Shown here: piece by piece, positions 44,298 through 51,663 of the stretch
How the letters are laid out: every line of letters starts with the position of its first letter
Numbering within the stretch: the first letter of the stretch is position 1
NCBI GenBank assembly: GCA_902776765.1
Contig: CACYRP010000009.1
Coordinates: forward strand, 1-62,237
DNA from: Fibrobacter succinogenes
Lineage (GTDB): Bacteria > Fibrobacterota > Fibrobacteria > Fibrobacterales > Fibrobacteraceae
Direction: 5' to 3'
Length of the DNA stretch: 62,237 nucleotides
The notes under the pieces: model-generated
Database searches by the model: none
What the model was told of the DNA's origin: nothing
The model's input: only the letters and a program-made list of their open reading frames with translations
Position numbers and translations under genes: made by a program

Positions 44298-44368
44298 AAA
44301 ATCCTCGTCTTTTTTCGAATATAATTATAATTTAGTTAAACATTTATCTAATACTGGGAGACCCCTTA

Positions 44369-44827
44369 ATGAATATTGAAATTGCCGCTATCTGTGACGC
44401 CGCCACCGCAAACGATATTGGAGGCCGCATGAACATTCTTGGTGCATTTGACCGCATTTTCTCAAAGTTTCCGCTTGTGATTCCGCAATGCTCAGCCGCG
44501 TTCCGCTTGCGCTACCAGCGCGCCGAAGCAGGAACACACCAGCTGAGCCTTTCTATCGAAGATGTCGTAGGCCACCCGATTGTTCCGCCAATGCAGTCCG
44601 AAATCGAACTCCAGCCGGTCGCTCCGGGCTTTGACACCGCCGCCGTCAACATGATCTTGAATATGCAGCGTTTGCAGTTCACGCGCCCGGACAAGTACAT
44701 TGTACGCCTGGTCGCCGACAACGAAGAACTTGCAGCACTTCCGCTGTACGTCCTTGAAGACCCGCGCCTCGCACAGCAGAACCAGCCGCCTCAGGCCGAA
44801 GACACGAACGTTGACGGAAGAGCGTAG
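44369..44827 (+). CDS. Conserved small protein (DUF6941-like)
   Basis: 152 residues: MNIEIAAICDAATANDIGGR, then LGAFDRIFSKFPLVIPQCSAAFRLRYQ, a beta-rich middle and NMILNMQRLQFTRPDKYIVRL. The start, ending in NxGGRxNxLGAFD, matches small single-domain DUF6941 proteins of unknown function. GGGAGACC lies upstream of ATG. Divergent from pilD. Confidence 0.65.
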   Translation: MNIEIAAICDAATANDIGGRMNILGAFDRIFSKFPLVIPQCSAAFRLRYQRAEAGTHQLSLSIEDVVGHPIVPPMQSEIELQPVAPGFDTAAVNMILNMQRLQFTRPDKYIVRLVADNEELAALPLYVLEDPRLAQQNQPPQAEDTNVDGRA

Positions 44828-44906
44828 AGCATATGAGGAATGAGCTCGCACCTTCGGTGCTTTGAGCTCGCTTCGCTTTGAGATATAATCACAATGAAAA
44901 CATTTT

Positions 44907-44931
44907 GCCGGGACTTTGCGCCCGGCTTTTT
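44907..44931 (+). terminator. Terminator after the DUF6941-like gene
   Basis: GCCGGG and CCCGGC pair around ACTTTGCG and are followed by TTTTT. Confidence 0.85.
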
Positions 44932-45023
44932 CTATTTTATACCTTAACTTGATGGGGCTACGCCCCCTAACCTTCGCATTCGCTTAGAATGACGTTTTGA
45001 CCAATCATTTTTATCTTAATAAA

Positions 45024-45527
45024 ATGCACTTTTGTTCTTTTAAATTTTTCGCCCCATTCATCGTTGCAGGCCTGACCGCTTGCAGCGGCATCAACGACAG
45101 CTGGGAAGTCAAAGGCGGCGGTTACCTCAAGTACAGCATCAATGGCGGTGAGGAAATCACGCAGGAATTGGAGCGAAACGACGTCGAAATCCCCTATATC
45201 AGGAACAATCACCATTACCTGTTCATTAAAGTACCCATAGAACGCAGCGAACGCAAGGACCAGATGAATATCATGGTCAACGAACCCAAGCTCGGTAAAA
45301 ACGCAATCGTGACAAGCTACACCTGGCTCCAGCTCCAGGCAACCCCCAAAGCGATCCTTGTCGGCAACAACAATTACGCCACAATAGACCAAAAAGACGA
45401 TACCAAGTGGACGGCGACATTTAATTTGCAGTTCAAGGATTGTAGGCAAGGGGTTTGCATAGACAGCCTCCCGCCAATAACGTTCAAAGGGCGTTTGCAA
45501 TACTGGATTGCCGAAGACGACCGGTAA
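45024..45527 (+). CDS. Putative lipoprotein, unknown function
   Basis: 167 residues from ATG 45024. A signal peptide with lipobox LTACS (modified Cys) is followed by a beta-rich domain with GGGYLKYSINGGEEITQELERN and a Cys pair in FKDCRQGVCIDSLPPITFKG near the end. No family recognised. It probably sits in a membrane of the envelope. It is followed by tRNA-Val on the same strand. Confidence 0.7.
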   Translation: MHFCSFKFFAPFIVAGLTACSGINDSWEVKGGGYLKYSINGGEEITQELERNDVEIPYIRNNHHYLFIKVPIERSERKDQMNIMVNEPKLGKNAIVTSYTWLQLQATPKAILVGNNNYATIDQKDDTKWTATFNLQFKDCRQGVCIDSLPPITFKGRLQYWIAEDDR

Positions 45528-45615
45528 CCGGGCACGTTTGCAGATTTTTTTTGAATTTTACCGCAAGAACCCTTGACAAGCGCCCATTCTTTTTCTAATA
45601 TTGGGCTACCTTAAT

Positions 45616-45689
<74 letters not shown>

Positions 45690-45693
45690 CTGA

Positions 45694-45723
45694 AAAGCCT
45701 CGCATTTCTGCGAGGCTTTTTTT
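45694..45723 (+). terminator. Terminator of tRNA-Val
   Basis: AAAGCCTCGCA and TGCGAGGCTTT form a long stem followed by T7. It closes the tRNA unit before the accessory module. Confidence 0.9.
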
Positions 45724-45745
45724 GTCCTACCCCAAACAACTCAAA

Positions 45746-46720
45746 TTAGAGTTCCTTGTAATCCGGGCCCAACGTAGTCCCAAGCAACTTATACTTCTTA
45801 CAAACCGGACCATCGAAATGCTTCGAGAAGATTTCCTTCCAGCTCTTGATGAACCAGGCGTCCCAAGCATGCAACACAACATCTGTAGCATCTGCCGGGA
45901 TATCAATCACCTTCGTCACGCCAAGTGTAAAGTTGCCAGAATCTCGAGTAACACGTTCACCATTCAAAGTGAAGCTCACATCGAACTTAGCAACATAGCC
46001 CCCTTCATTTTCGATGGAAATCCAGCCGGAACGAGGAGATGCAGAACAAGCGGCAAACGAATGAAATTTCATTCCATTGGAAGAAGAAGAAGAAGCGTTT
46101 TGTACTTTGTAGTTTCCCCAATGATAAAGGTCGAATGAATACTTCTTAGATCCCAAAATAGTATGGACTTCCGCATCAACGTAAATACGACCACCATTGA
46201 AATCAACGCCCAAGGTACCCTTAGCTCCGTTACCCAAAACTGTTCCACCAAAAGTAATACTCGGATGATTTACATCCAAATGAGCGTCAACAAGTTTGAC
46301 ACCAAGAAGTTTGAGCACAACCACAAAATACGATTTCGAAAGATCTGTTGTATCAAGATGAACATTGACTTCATATGCAAAAGGACCAATACTGCCACTA
46401 ACATTATTCAAATCGGCAGACTTTCCGACCATAGCAAATGAGTCTAGATGAAATGGTTCTTCATCTGGCACATAGCACTTGAACATAACCATCCCATCAG
46501 AATTGACAAAAAGGGATGCTGGACCAGTAATTGATTGACCCTCAATTTCTACTATAGAATTTTCTCCAAAGTGAACATCGGCGTTAGAGGACAATTCTCG
46601 ATCATTCATTTGAACAGGTCTTTCCAATATCCATGAATGAACGCCCTTAAATTCCTTTTGGGTGATAGAAGCAGCATTAATGATATCGGTTGTTTCACCA
46701 TTGGTAACTTTGATTGTAAT
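45746..46720 (-). CDS. Protein with thiol-activated-cytolysin-like C-terminal domain
   Basis: 324 residues from ATG 46720 (AAGGAA eight bases upstream). The N-terminal ~225 residues are beta-rich and unassigned, with no signal peptide. The C-terminal ~94 residues (231-324) follow the pattern of domain 4 of cholesterol-dependent cytolysins: GWISIENEGGYVAKFDVSF, then TKVIDIPADATDVVLHAWDA, WFIKSWKEIFSK and KLLGTTLGPDYKEL, against GAYVAQF...VIPLPANARNIRI...ECTGLAWEWWRT...WGTTLYP in cytolysins. The Thr-Leu pair used for cholesterol recognition is kept (T316, L317), while the undecapeptide is diverged and lacks its Cys. It is a possible membrane- or lipid-binding effector. It is linked to a LuxR-type regulator gene and a shared palindrome upstream. 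Confidence 0.65.
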   Translation of the reverse strand: MTIKVTNGETTDIINAASITQKEFKGVHSWILERPVQMNDRELSSNADVHFGENSIVEIEGQSITGPASLFVNSDGMVMFKCYVPDEEPFHLDSFAMVGKSADLNNVSGSIGPFAYEVNVHLDTTDLSKSYFVVVLKLLGVKLVDAHLDVNHPSITFGGTVLGNGAKGTLGVDFNGGRIYVDAEVHTILGSKKYSFDLYHWGNYKVQNASSSSSNGMKFHSFAACSASPRSGWISIENEGGYVAKFDVSFTLNGERVTRDSGNFTLGVTKVIDIPADATDVVLHAWDAWFIKSWKEIFSKHFDGPVCKKYKLLGTTLGPDYKEL

Positions 46721-47035
46721 CATTTTTATTTCCTTGTTAATTTTTTTAAGTTGATTCAATGTTTTTGAGTCAACAGTCAAAAATTATCCAAACAGGAATT
46801 TATCCACAATTACCTAATGAGATTAACCACAAGAAACTAGCCCAAAAGAATTACAAAATACAGAACGAGCCCCCCCAAAAAAAATTTTTCAAATAAGATA
46901 TCACACAACAAAAGCAATAAACTTCGCTTATTTATTGAGCCAATTATAAATCATTGCTATCGAGAAATTCTAACAAATTAATATAAAAATATCACATTAA
47001 AACGCAACAATACGTTTTCTGAAGAATACCAGTAT
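46721..47035 (-). promoter_or_regulatory. Long AT-rich leader of the cytolysin-like gene
   Basis: No gene is visible. About 315 bases separate the ATG from the palindrome at 47036-47055. A C7 followed by A8 and T5 tract lies at about 46870-46889. The region may hold the promoter and a long 5' leader. Confidence 0.35.
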
Positions 47036-47055
47036 AATAATCCATATGGGTTATT
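47036..47055. promoter_or_regulatory. 20-bp near-palindrome, copy 1
   Basis: AATAATCCATATGGGTTATT, 8 of 9 arm positions paired. It overlaps the stop codon of the LuxR-type gene and lies upstream of the cytolysin-like gene. Its partner copy is at 49812-49831. The downstream bases TTTTTGAGG also match the TTTTGACGG after copy 2. Confidence 0.55.
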
Positions 47056-48409
47056 TTTGAGGATTAATTTTACCAAAAGCATTTTCTAGCAAGGCTACAA
47101 TCACTTGACGCTGGCTAGGTTTAATTCCTTTCAAAAGCTGGACACTATCCGAAATTTTGAAATTCGGATGATACTGAAACAACATTTGTTTATGGATTTC
47201 AACAGAAGTCCAATCATCCTTAAGCATACGGCAAAGTATAATAAACAATAACGGATAAACGCTTTTGGAGCGGATATAGGACGCACGCATAGCGCATTCC
47301 TCACATTTTTCATAATCTCTTAACAAAAACAAGACTTGTATTTTCGCAATAATTTGATTAGGATCGTTTTCTAGATCAGGAAAATAGCGTTCATATTCGT
47401 TAAAAAGCACAAGAGCCTTAGTTTCTTCACCCATAAGCAGATAAATATGAGAAAGCAACATATTGGCAAAAAAATTTTGGGGATTTGCTTCTGTAACCAA
47501 CAACAAATATGTAATCGCAGCCTTCATATTTCCGTCAAGAATATTAAAAATAGCCATCATAAGTCGAGAATAGTCCGAATAGGGGTCATCTCGCATAGCA
47601 GAAGAGGCTAGCTCCTGTATTTTATCAAAATAACTTTGCGTTTTTACCCAGCCCTCTGTAATCGCCGTATAATAAAGCCTCACAAGAGAAAACTTCAAAA
47701 AAATATTTCCCGAATCATCCAAAAGCAAAATCATTAATTCACGTTCACACTTTTCAAAGCTTTCGCGGCTTCGACAATCCAATTTGTAATTAACAAAAGC
47801 ACAACAAAACCACCAACTTGGTTGCTGATTTTCACCTCTTTCAAAAGACCGCGCTGCCGAAATCAACATCCGACGATACAGTTGAACAATTACTTTACTC
47901 GAAGCAAAATTCATATCTAATTTTTCATCAATTTTTTGAGAATACACCCAAAAAATTCGTGACATGTTCCCATTAAAAAGAGACAAATAAAAACACGGTT
48001 CAGGATTCTGTGTTTCCGATAAAACAATCTGATAATCCACATCATTTTCTCTAATTTCCTCAGTCACAAACTGGACATTGAACAAATTATATCGATGAAG
48101 ATGCTGAGCAAACAAAAAAAAGAACAGGTTCATTTGGGGATTATCAATAATATTTTTTCTTACGATGAAAATTTTTATTTCAGGACTACATTTTGCATCA
48201 TCATCCATATTCAACAAGCCTAAGGAAACAGCCTCTGTTCTATTGCTCACATCTAAAATTTTATATATGTTTGCAAGATGCACTTTAACAGTATTAGCTG
48301 ATATATTTAAGATTCGACAAATTTCAACATTTGTAAGACCCTTACGTACCAAAGAAAGTATTTGCTTTTGTCGAGCCGTAAATTTATGCTTTGGATTGGA
48401 ATTTTCCAT
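47051..48409 (-). CDS. LuxR-type HTH regulator with TPR-like C-terminus
   Basis: 452 residues. The LuxR DNA-binding domain is at the N-terminus (about 8-65: FTARQKQILSLVRKGLTNVE, ICRILNISANTVKVHLANIYKILDVSNRTEA). This is the reverse of the usual LuxR order. A middle alpha/beta part of about 120 residues and a helical TPR-like C-terminal half (PQNFFANMLLSHIYLLMGEE) follow, as in CadC/HilA-style transcription activators. No transmembrane helix or phospho-acceptor domain is seen, so input is probably a protein or ligand bound by the TPR part. It sits between the two effector-like genes, all on the same strand, and is AT-rich. Confidence 0.85.
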   Translation of the reverse strand: MENSNPKHKFTARQKQILSLVRKGLTNVEICRILNISANTVKVHLANIYKILDVSNRTEAVSLGLLNMDDDAKCSPEIKIFIVRKNIIDNPQMNLFFFLFAQHLHRYNLFNVQFVTEEIRENDVDYQIVLSETQNPEPCFYLSLFNGNMSRIFWVYSQKIDEKLDMNFASSKVIVQLYRRMLISAARSFERGENQQPSWWFCCAFVNYKLDCRSRESFEKCERELMILLLDDSGNIFLKFSLVRLYYTAITEGWVKTQSYFDKIQELASSAMRDDPYSDYSRLMMAIFNILDGNMKAAITYLLLVTEANPQNFFANMLLSHIYLLMGEETKALVLFNEYERYFPDLENDPNQIIAKIQVLFLLRDYEKCEECAMRASYIRSKSVYPLLFIILCRMLKDDWTSVEIHKQMLFQYHPNFKISDSVQLLKGIKPSQRQVIVALLENAFGKINPQK

Positions 48410-48524
48410 ATTATTTTAAAATTTTTGCAAAATGCAGGACAACATTTTTCATAAAAAGTTAAAACCCCACTTATTGATAGCACGAATCTCTCCTTTTACT
48501 CACTTATTTAAAAAAATTATTTTT

Positions 48525-48556
48525 ACAAAAAAAAATGGTGGGTAAAGCACCCGCCA
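48525..48556 (-). terminator. Terminator of the papain-like gene
   Basis: On the minus strand GGCGGGT and ACCCACC pair with one mismatch around GCTTT and are followed by ATTTTTTTTT. A second hairpin, AGCCCCAAAAG/CTTTTGGGGCT (48666-48697), without T-run lies nearer the gene end. I see no gene in 48410-48723. Confidence 0.65.
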
Positions 48557-48723
48557 TATTGAACAAGCCCCAAAATGGGCCGTTTAAAGTTGGAATAAAG
48601 TAGTGTTGTGAGTCCTGTATAATACCGAGTGAGCTCATTCCTTTTTTGCGAGCTTCATAAATGAAAGCCCCAAAAGCAGAATTCAACTTTTGGGGCTCAC
48701 ATCAAAAGCGGGCTATTCCTTAA

Positions 48724-49755
48724 TTACTTCCAATTTTCATCGTAGTCTTTGCCGTAGCGTTCGACTTTCAGCATACCAATTTGTGTAGCGTTTGTGATGT
48801 GATTGGCCAAATCATTAGGCGTTACAAACATAGCCTGCTGTTCTCTTGCAATCTTCATCATTTCCAAGAAGGACACGCGATCGCCCTTGAAGAACGTTGC
48901 CAAGGCATGAATAACATCCTTAATGGCTTCAATGATGTCGATAATCGTGGAGAATTGTTCTGGAGTTATCTTGTCGGTAACCTTCGACAAAAGAAGCTTC
49001 TTCAAATCGGCCAAGATTTCGTCTTTAGAACGGAGTTTCTTCGGAGCCACAGACTTTTTAAGCTTGAAATTCTTCTTGCATTCTTCTTCATGCGATTCGA
49101 CGTAATTGGCATACATATCGAAGAGCGTGACCGACTTAGAGCTAGACTTGCGGCCAATAAGGGGATGATCCTTAAAGCCAACGTCAGCGTCCTTGAGTTT
49201 GAGCTTGAGTGCCGGATTCTTCTTGGATGCATCCAAATAGCACTGGTAAACATAGGAAGAGCACACCATCGTATGCTTGCCTGGCGTTTTCTCTTTTTCA
49301 ATAATCGTCTTAAGTTCTGCGGCAACCAAGCACAAGAATTCTACAACAACGCGAGAGATAAACTGATTTGTGATCGGATGCTTGAAGATAAGGATTAAGC
49401 CCAAAAGAATCAAGTCAGAATACGGATACGGAAGGTCCTGGAGCACATAATCCTTGGCAATCGGCACAACAGGTTCAACACCATACTTGCCAGCCTTATT
49501 ATGGCGCACCACATAAGCTTCACGTGCTTCAGAATTGTCTTTCATGCGACGAGCATGGATGCCATCACCACCGGCTTCGGCAAGGACTTTATCCTGCTTC
49601 TGAACAAAGATTGCGCCATGCGAAACATCGGACCCCGTAAATTTCATGATAAGGCTACTAATATCATCATTCGGGTCTCCCTTAAACGCCAAAATATCGC
49701 CTGGGAGCAAGTCATCTACAGAGAGCAATCCACTTTTTTTCAGTTTTTTTGCCAT
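48724..49755 (-). CDS. Permuted papain-fold protein (YiiX/C92-like)
   Basis: 343 residues. LLPGDILAFKGD, then SDVSHGAIFVQKQDKVLAEA (His46) and later HTMVCSSYVYQCY (Cys165) give the reversed His...Cys order of the permuted NlpC/P60 (YiiX/YaeF) superfamily. Members act on acyl or peptide bonds, some on lipids. The C-terminal half is a charged helical extension with KDEILADLKKLLLSKVTDKI and further helices to the end. There is no signal peptide. It is headed by the second palindrome 57 bases before the start, and is probably co-regulated with the cytolysin-like gene by the LuxR-type protein between them. Confidence 0.8.
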   Translation of the reverse strand: MAKKLKKSGLLSVDDLLPGDILAFKGDPNDDISSLIMKFTGSDVSHGAIFVQKQDKVLAEAGGDGIHARRMKDNSEAREAYVVRHNKAGKYGVEPVVPIAKDYVLQDLPYPYSDLILLGLILIFKHPITNQFISRVVVEFLCLVAAELKTIIEKEKTPGKHTMVCSSYVYQCYLDASKKNPALKLKLKDADVGFKDHPLIGRKSSSKSVTLFDMYANYVESHEEECKKNFKLKKSVAPKKLRSKDEILADLKKLLLSKVTDKITPEQFSTIIDIIEAIKDVIHALATFFKGDRVSFLEMMKIAREQQAMFVTPNDLANHITNATQIGMLKVERYGKDYDENWK

Positions 49756-49811
49756 TTTATCTTTCCTTTGTTTAAGTTGTTTATAAATTACTTATAACAA
49801 CATTACATTTC

Positions 49812-49831
49812 AATAACCCATTTGGGTTATT
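49812..49831. promoter_or_regulatory. 20-bp perfect palindrome, copy 2
   Basis: AATAACCCATTTGGGTTATT; both 9-base arms pair fully. It lies 57 bases upstream of the papain-like gene, and 18 of 20 bases match copy 1 at 47036-47055. Candidate binding site for the LuxR-type regulator. Confidence 0.6.
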
Positions 49832-49910
49832 TTGACGGAAATGAAGATAAATTCTTATTCAAAATGGCGTTATTTGCGAAAGAATTTTTACAAACAGATG
49901 CTGTGAATAC

Positions 49911-49937
49911 AAAAAAGCCCGGGATGAACCCGAGCAA
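49911..49937 (-). terminator. Terminator of the DASS transporter gene
   Basis: On the minus strand GCTCGGG-TTCAT-CCCGGGC is followed by TTTTTT. A dispersed repeat with AGCTTCGACAGGCTC lies at about 49965-49985. Confidence 0.85.
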
Positions 49938-50028
49938 TTTTCGTTAATGTCAACCACGGCGTTTCAGCAGAGCTTCGACAGGCTCCAGATACCGACTTAG
50001 CGACCTGAAAGCCGGAGCGACATTTCAA

Positions 50029-51618
50029 TTACTTAGCGGCAGCGCTGTCGACGACAACCTTAGCAGCAGAGTCAGCCGGGATGACGACAGTGGCCGGTTC
50101 AGCGATCGTTTCGGCAGGCTTTGCATAAACAGGTGCGGCAGGTGCCGGGGCAGCGGCAGCAGGAGCTGCGGCAACTTCAGCAGGGTCTTCGAAGAAGTTG
50201 ATCTTGGAAAGACCGAACATCATAAGCCAAGAAAGCACGAGACCACCGACTCCCATCACGATACCCGTAATAGCCATACCATGCGTATCCGTATAACCGG
50301 TTGCATGGGCAAGTGCGTTAGGCGGCGTAGAAATCGGGAGGCACATACCGAGGGAGCTTGCAAAAGCGACAGCAACCATCAAGGAAGTCACGCCACCGAG
50401 CGGAGCGAGGTTTTCCTTGCAGCTCATGGCAACGACGATGAAAATCGGCACGAGCAAGCTTGCAGTAGAAGTGTGGCTCATGAAGTTTGCCATGAAGAGG
50501 CAGATAAATCCGCAACCGACCATAAGCACGAACGGAGACCAGGTGTTGAACGGAATAGCGTTGATGAGGTCCTTTGCAAGGCCAGTCTGCTGCAAGCCGA
50601 GACCAAGAGCAAAGCCACCAGCCACAAGCCAAAGAACATCCCAGCTCATTTCGTTGAGGTCTTTCTTGGTAATCACGCCCGTCAATGCAAACACAGCCAT
50701 CGGGATCATAGCAATCACGTTGTCGTTAAGACCGTGGACATTCTTACCGGTCACCCACAAAAGTACGCACACTGCGAAGGTAACGTAAACGATGATAGCG
50801 CGCGGGCTCTTGTCAAAGCCATTGGCACCTTCAATATCGAGGTTCATTTCCTTCATCTTGATCGGATAAAGCTTGAGGAGCAAGATCCAGGCAATAACCA
50901 TCATGACAATCACATACGGAACGCCAAATTCCATCCACTGGCCAAACGAGATGTTGAAGCCGCTGGACTGGAGAGCGCCAAGAGCGATAGCGTTAGGAGG
51001 CGTACCAATCGGAGTACCCATACCACCGATGTTTGCACCGAGCGGGATAGCAAGGGCAAAAGCGGCTTTACCACGGTCATTGGCATCGAACAACTTGAGC
51101 ACCGGGCCAAGGATAGCAAGCATCATGGCTGCTGTTGCGGTGTTGCTCATGAACATGGAGAACACGGCCGTAATAATCATAAGGCCAAGAAGCACCCACT
51201 TCGGGTCCTTTCCGAACGGTTTGAGGAGCACACGGGCAAGGTTCTTGTCCATGTTGTACTTGCAAGCGGCAGAAGCAAGGAAGAAGCCACCCAAGAAGAG
51301 CATGATTATCGGGTCGGCAAACGTAGCCATGATCGCCTTGAACTTGAGCGGTTCAACACCTTCCACGCGGAACGGGATAAGAGCCGAGTTCGAAAGCGTG
51401 AGGATCATCAGCACGATGACGAACATGGAGGTGGACCAGATTGGGAACGGTTGAAGAATCCAGAAAAGAGCAGCCATCACAAAGATTGCAATGACGCGGA
51501 TTTCGAGAGGGTTCAACGCGTGGTCACCCACGAAGCCAAGGGCTTCGTACGGGACGAAGAGGGCAGCGATGGCGAGCACCGATGCAATAATGAGTTTGAT
51601 GAGTTTTGCTTTTGTCAT
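50029..51618 (-). CDS. SLC13/DASS family anion symporter
   Basis: 529 residues with about 11-12 transmembrane helices. SNTATAAMMLAILGPV, GGMGTPIGTPPNAIALGAL and MCLPISTPPNALAHATGY hold the two SNT/TPPN-type substrate- and sodium-binding hairpins of divalent anion:Na+ symporters (dicarboxylates, sulfate). It probably imports a C4-dicarboxylate or related anion. The last ~50 residues are an unusual Ala/Pro/Val-rich cytoplasmic tail (DPAEVAAAPAAAAPAPAAPV and on). It follows the 1688-residue surface protein by 45 bases without a terminator, so it may receive read-through transcription. Confidence 0.9.
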   Translation of the reverse strand: MTKAKLIKLIIASVLAIAALFVPYEALGFVGDHALNPLEIRVIAIFVMAALFWILQPFPIWSTSMFVIVLMILTLSNSALIPFRVEGVEPLKFKAIMATFADPIIMLFLGGFFLASAACKYNMDKNLARVLLKPFGKDPKWVLLGLMIITAVFSMFMSNTATAAMMLAILGPVLKLFDANDRGKAAFALAIPLGANIGGMGTPIGTPPNAIALGALQSSGFNISFGQWMEFGVPYVIVMMVIAWILLLKLYPIKMKEMNLDIEGANGFDKSPRAIIVYVTFAVCVLLWVTGKNVHGLNDNVIAMIPMAVFALTGVITKKDLNEMSWDVLWLVAGGFALGLGLQQTGLAKDLINAIPFNTWSPFVLMVGCGFICLFMANFMSHTSTASLLVPIFIVVAMSCKENLAPLGGVTSLMVAVAFASSLGMCLPISTPPNALAHATGYTDTHGMAITGIVMGVGGLVLSWLMMFGLSKINFFEDPAEVAAAPAAAAPAPAAPVYAKPAETIAEPATVVIPADSAAKVVVDSAAAK

Positions 51619-51663
51619 AACGGCGCAAATTTAGTAATTAAACTTGCGTTCGGCTAGACTGAA

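Noticed and set aside
48504..48686. 60-codon frame on the minus strand after the papain-like gene
   Set aside because: Overlaps the terminator hairpin and lacks a ribosome site.
50281..51657. 458-codon open frame on the plus strand
   Set aside because: Antisense to the SLC13/DASS gene; its His/Arg/Glu-rich content mirrors the real gene, with no domain or ribosome site.
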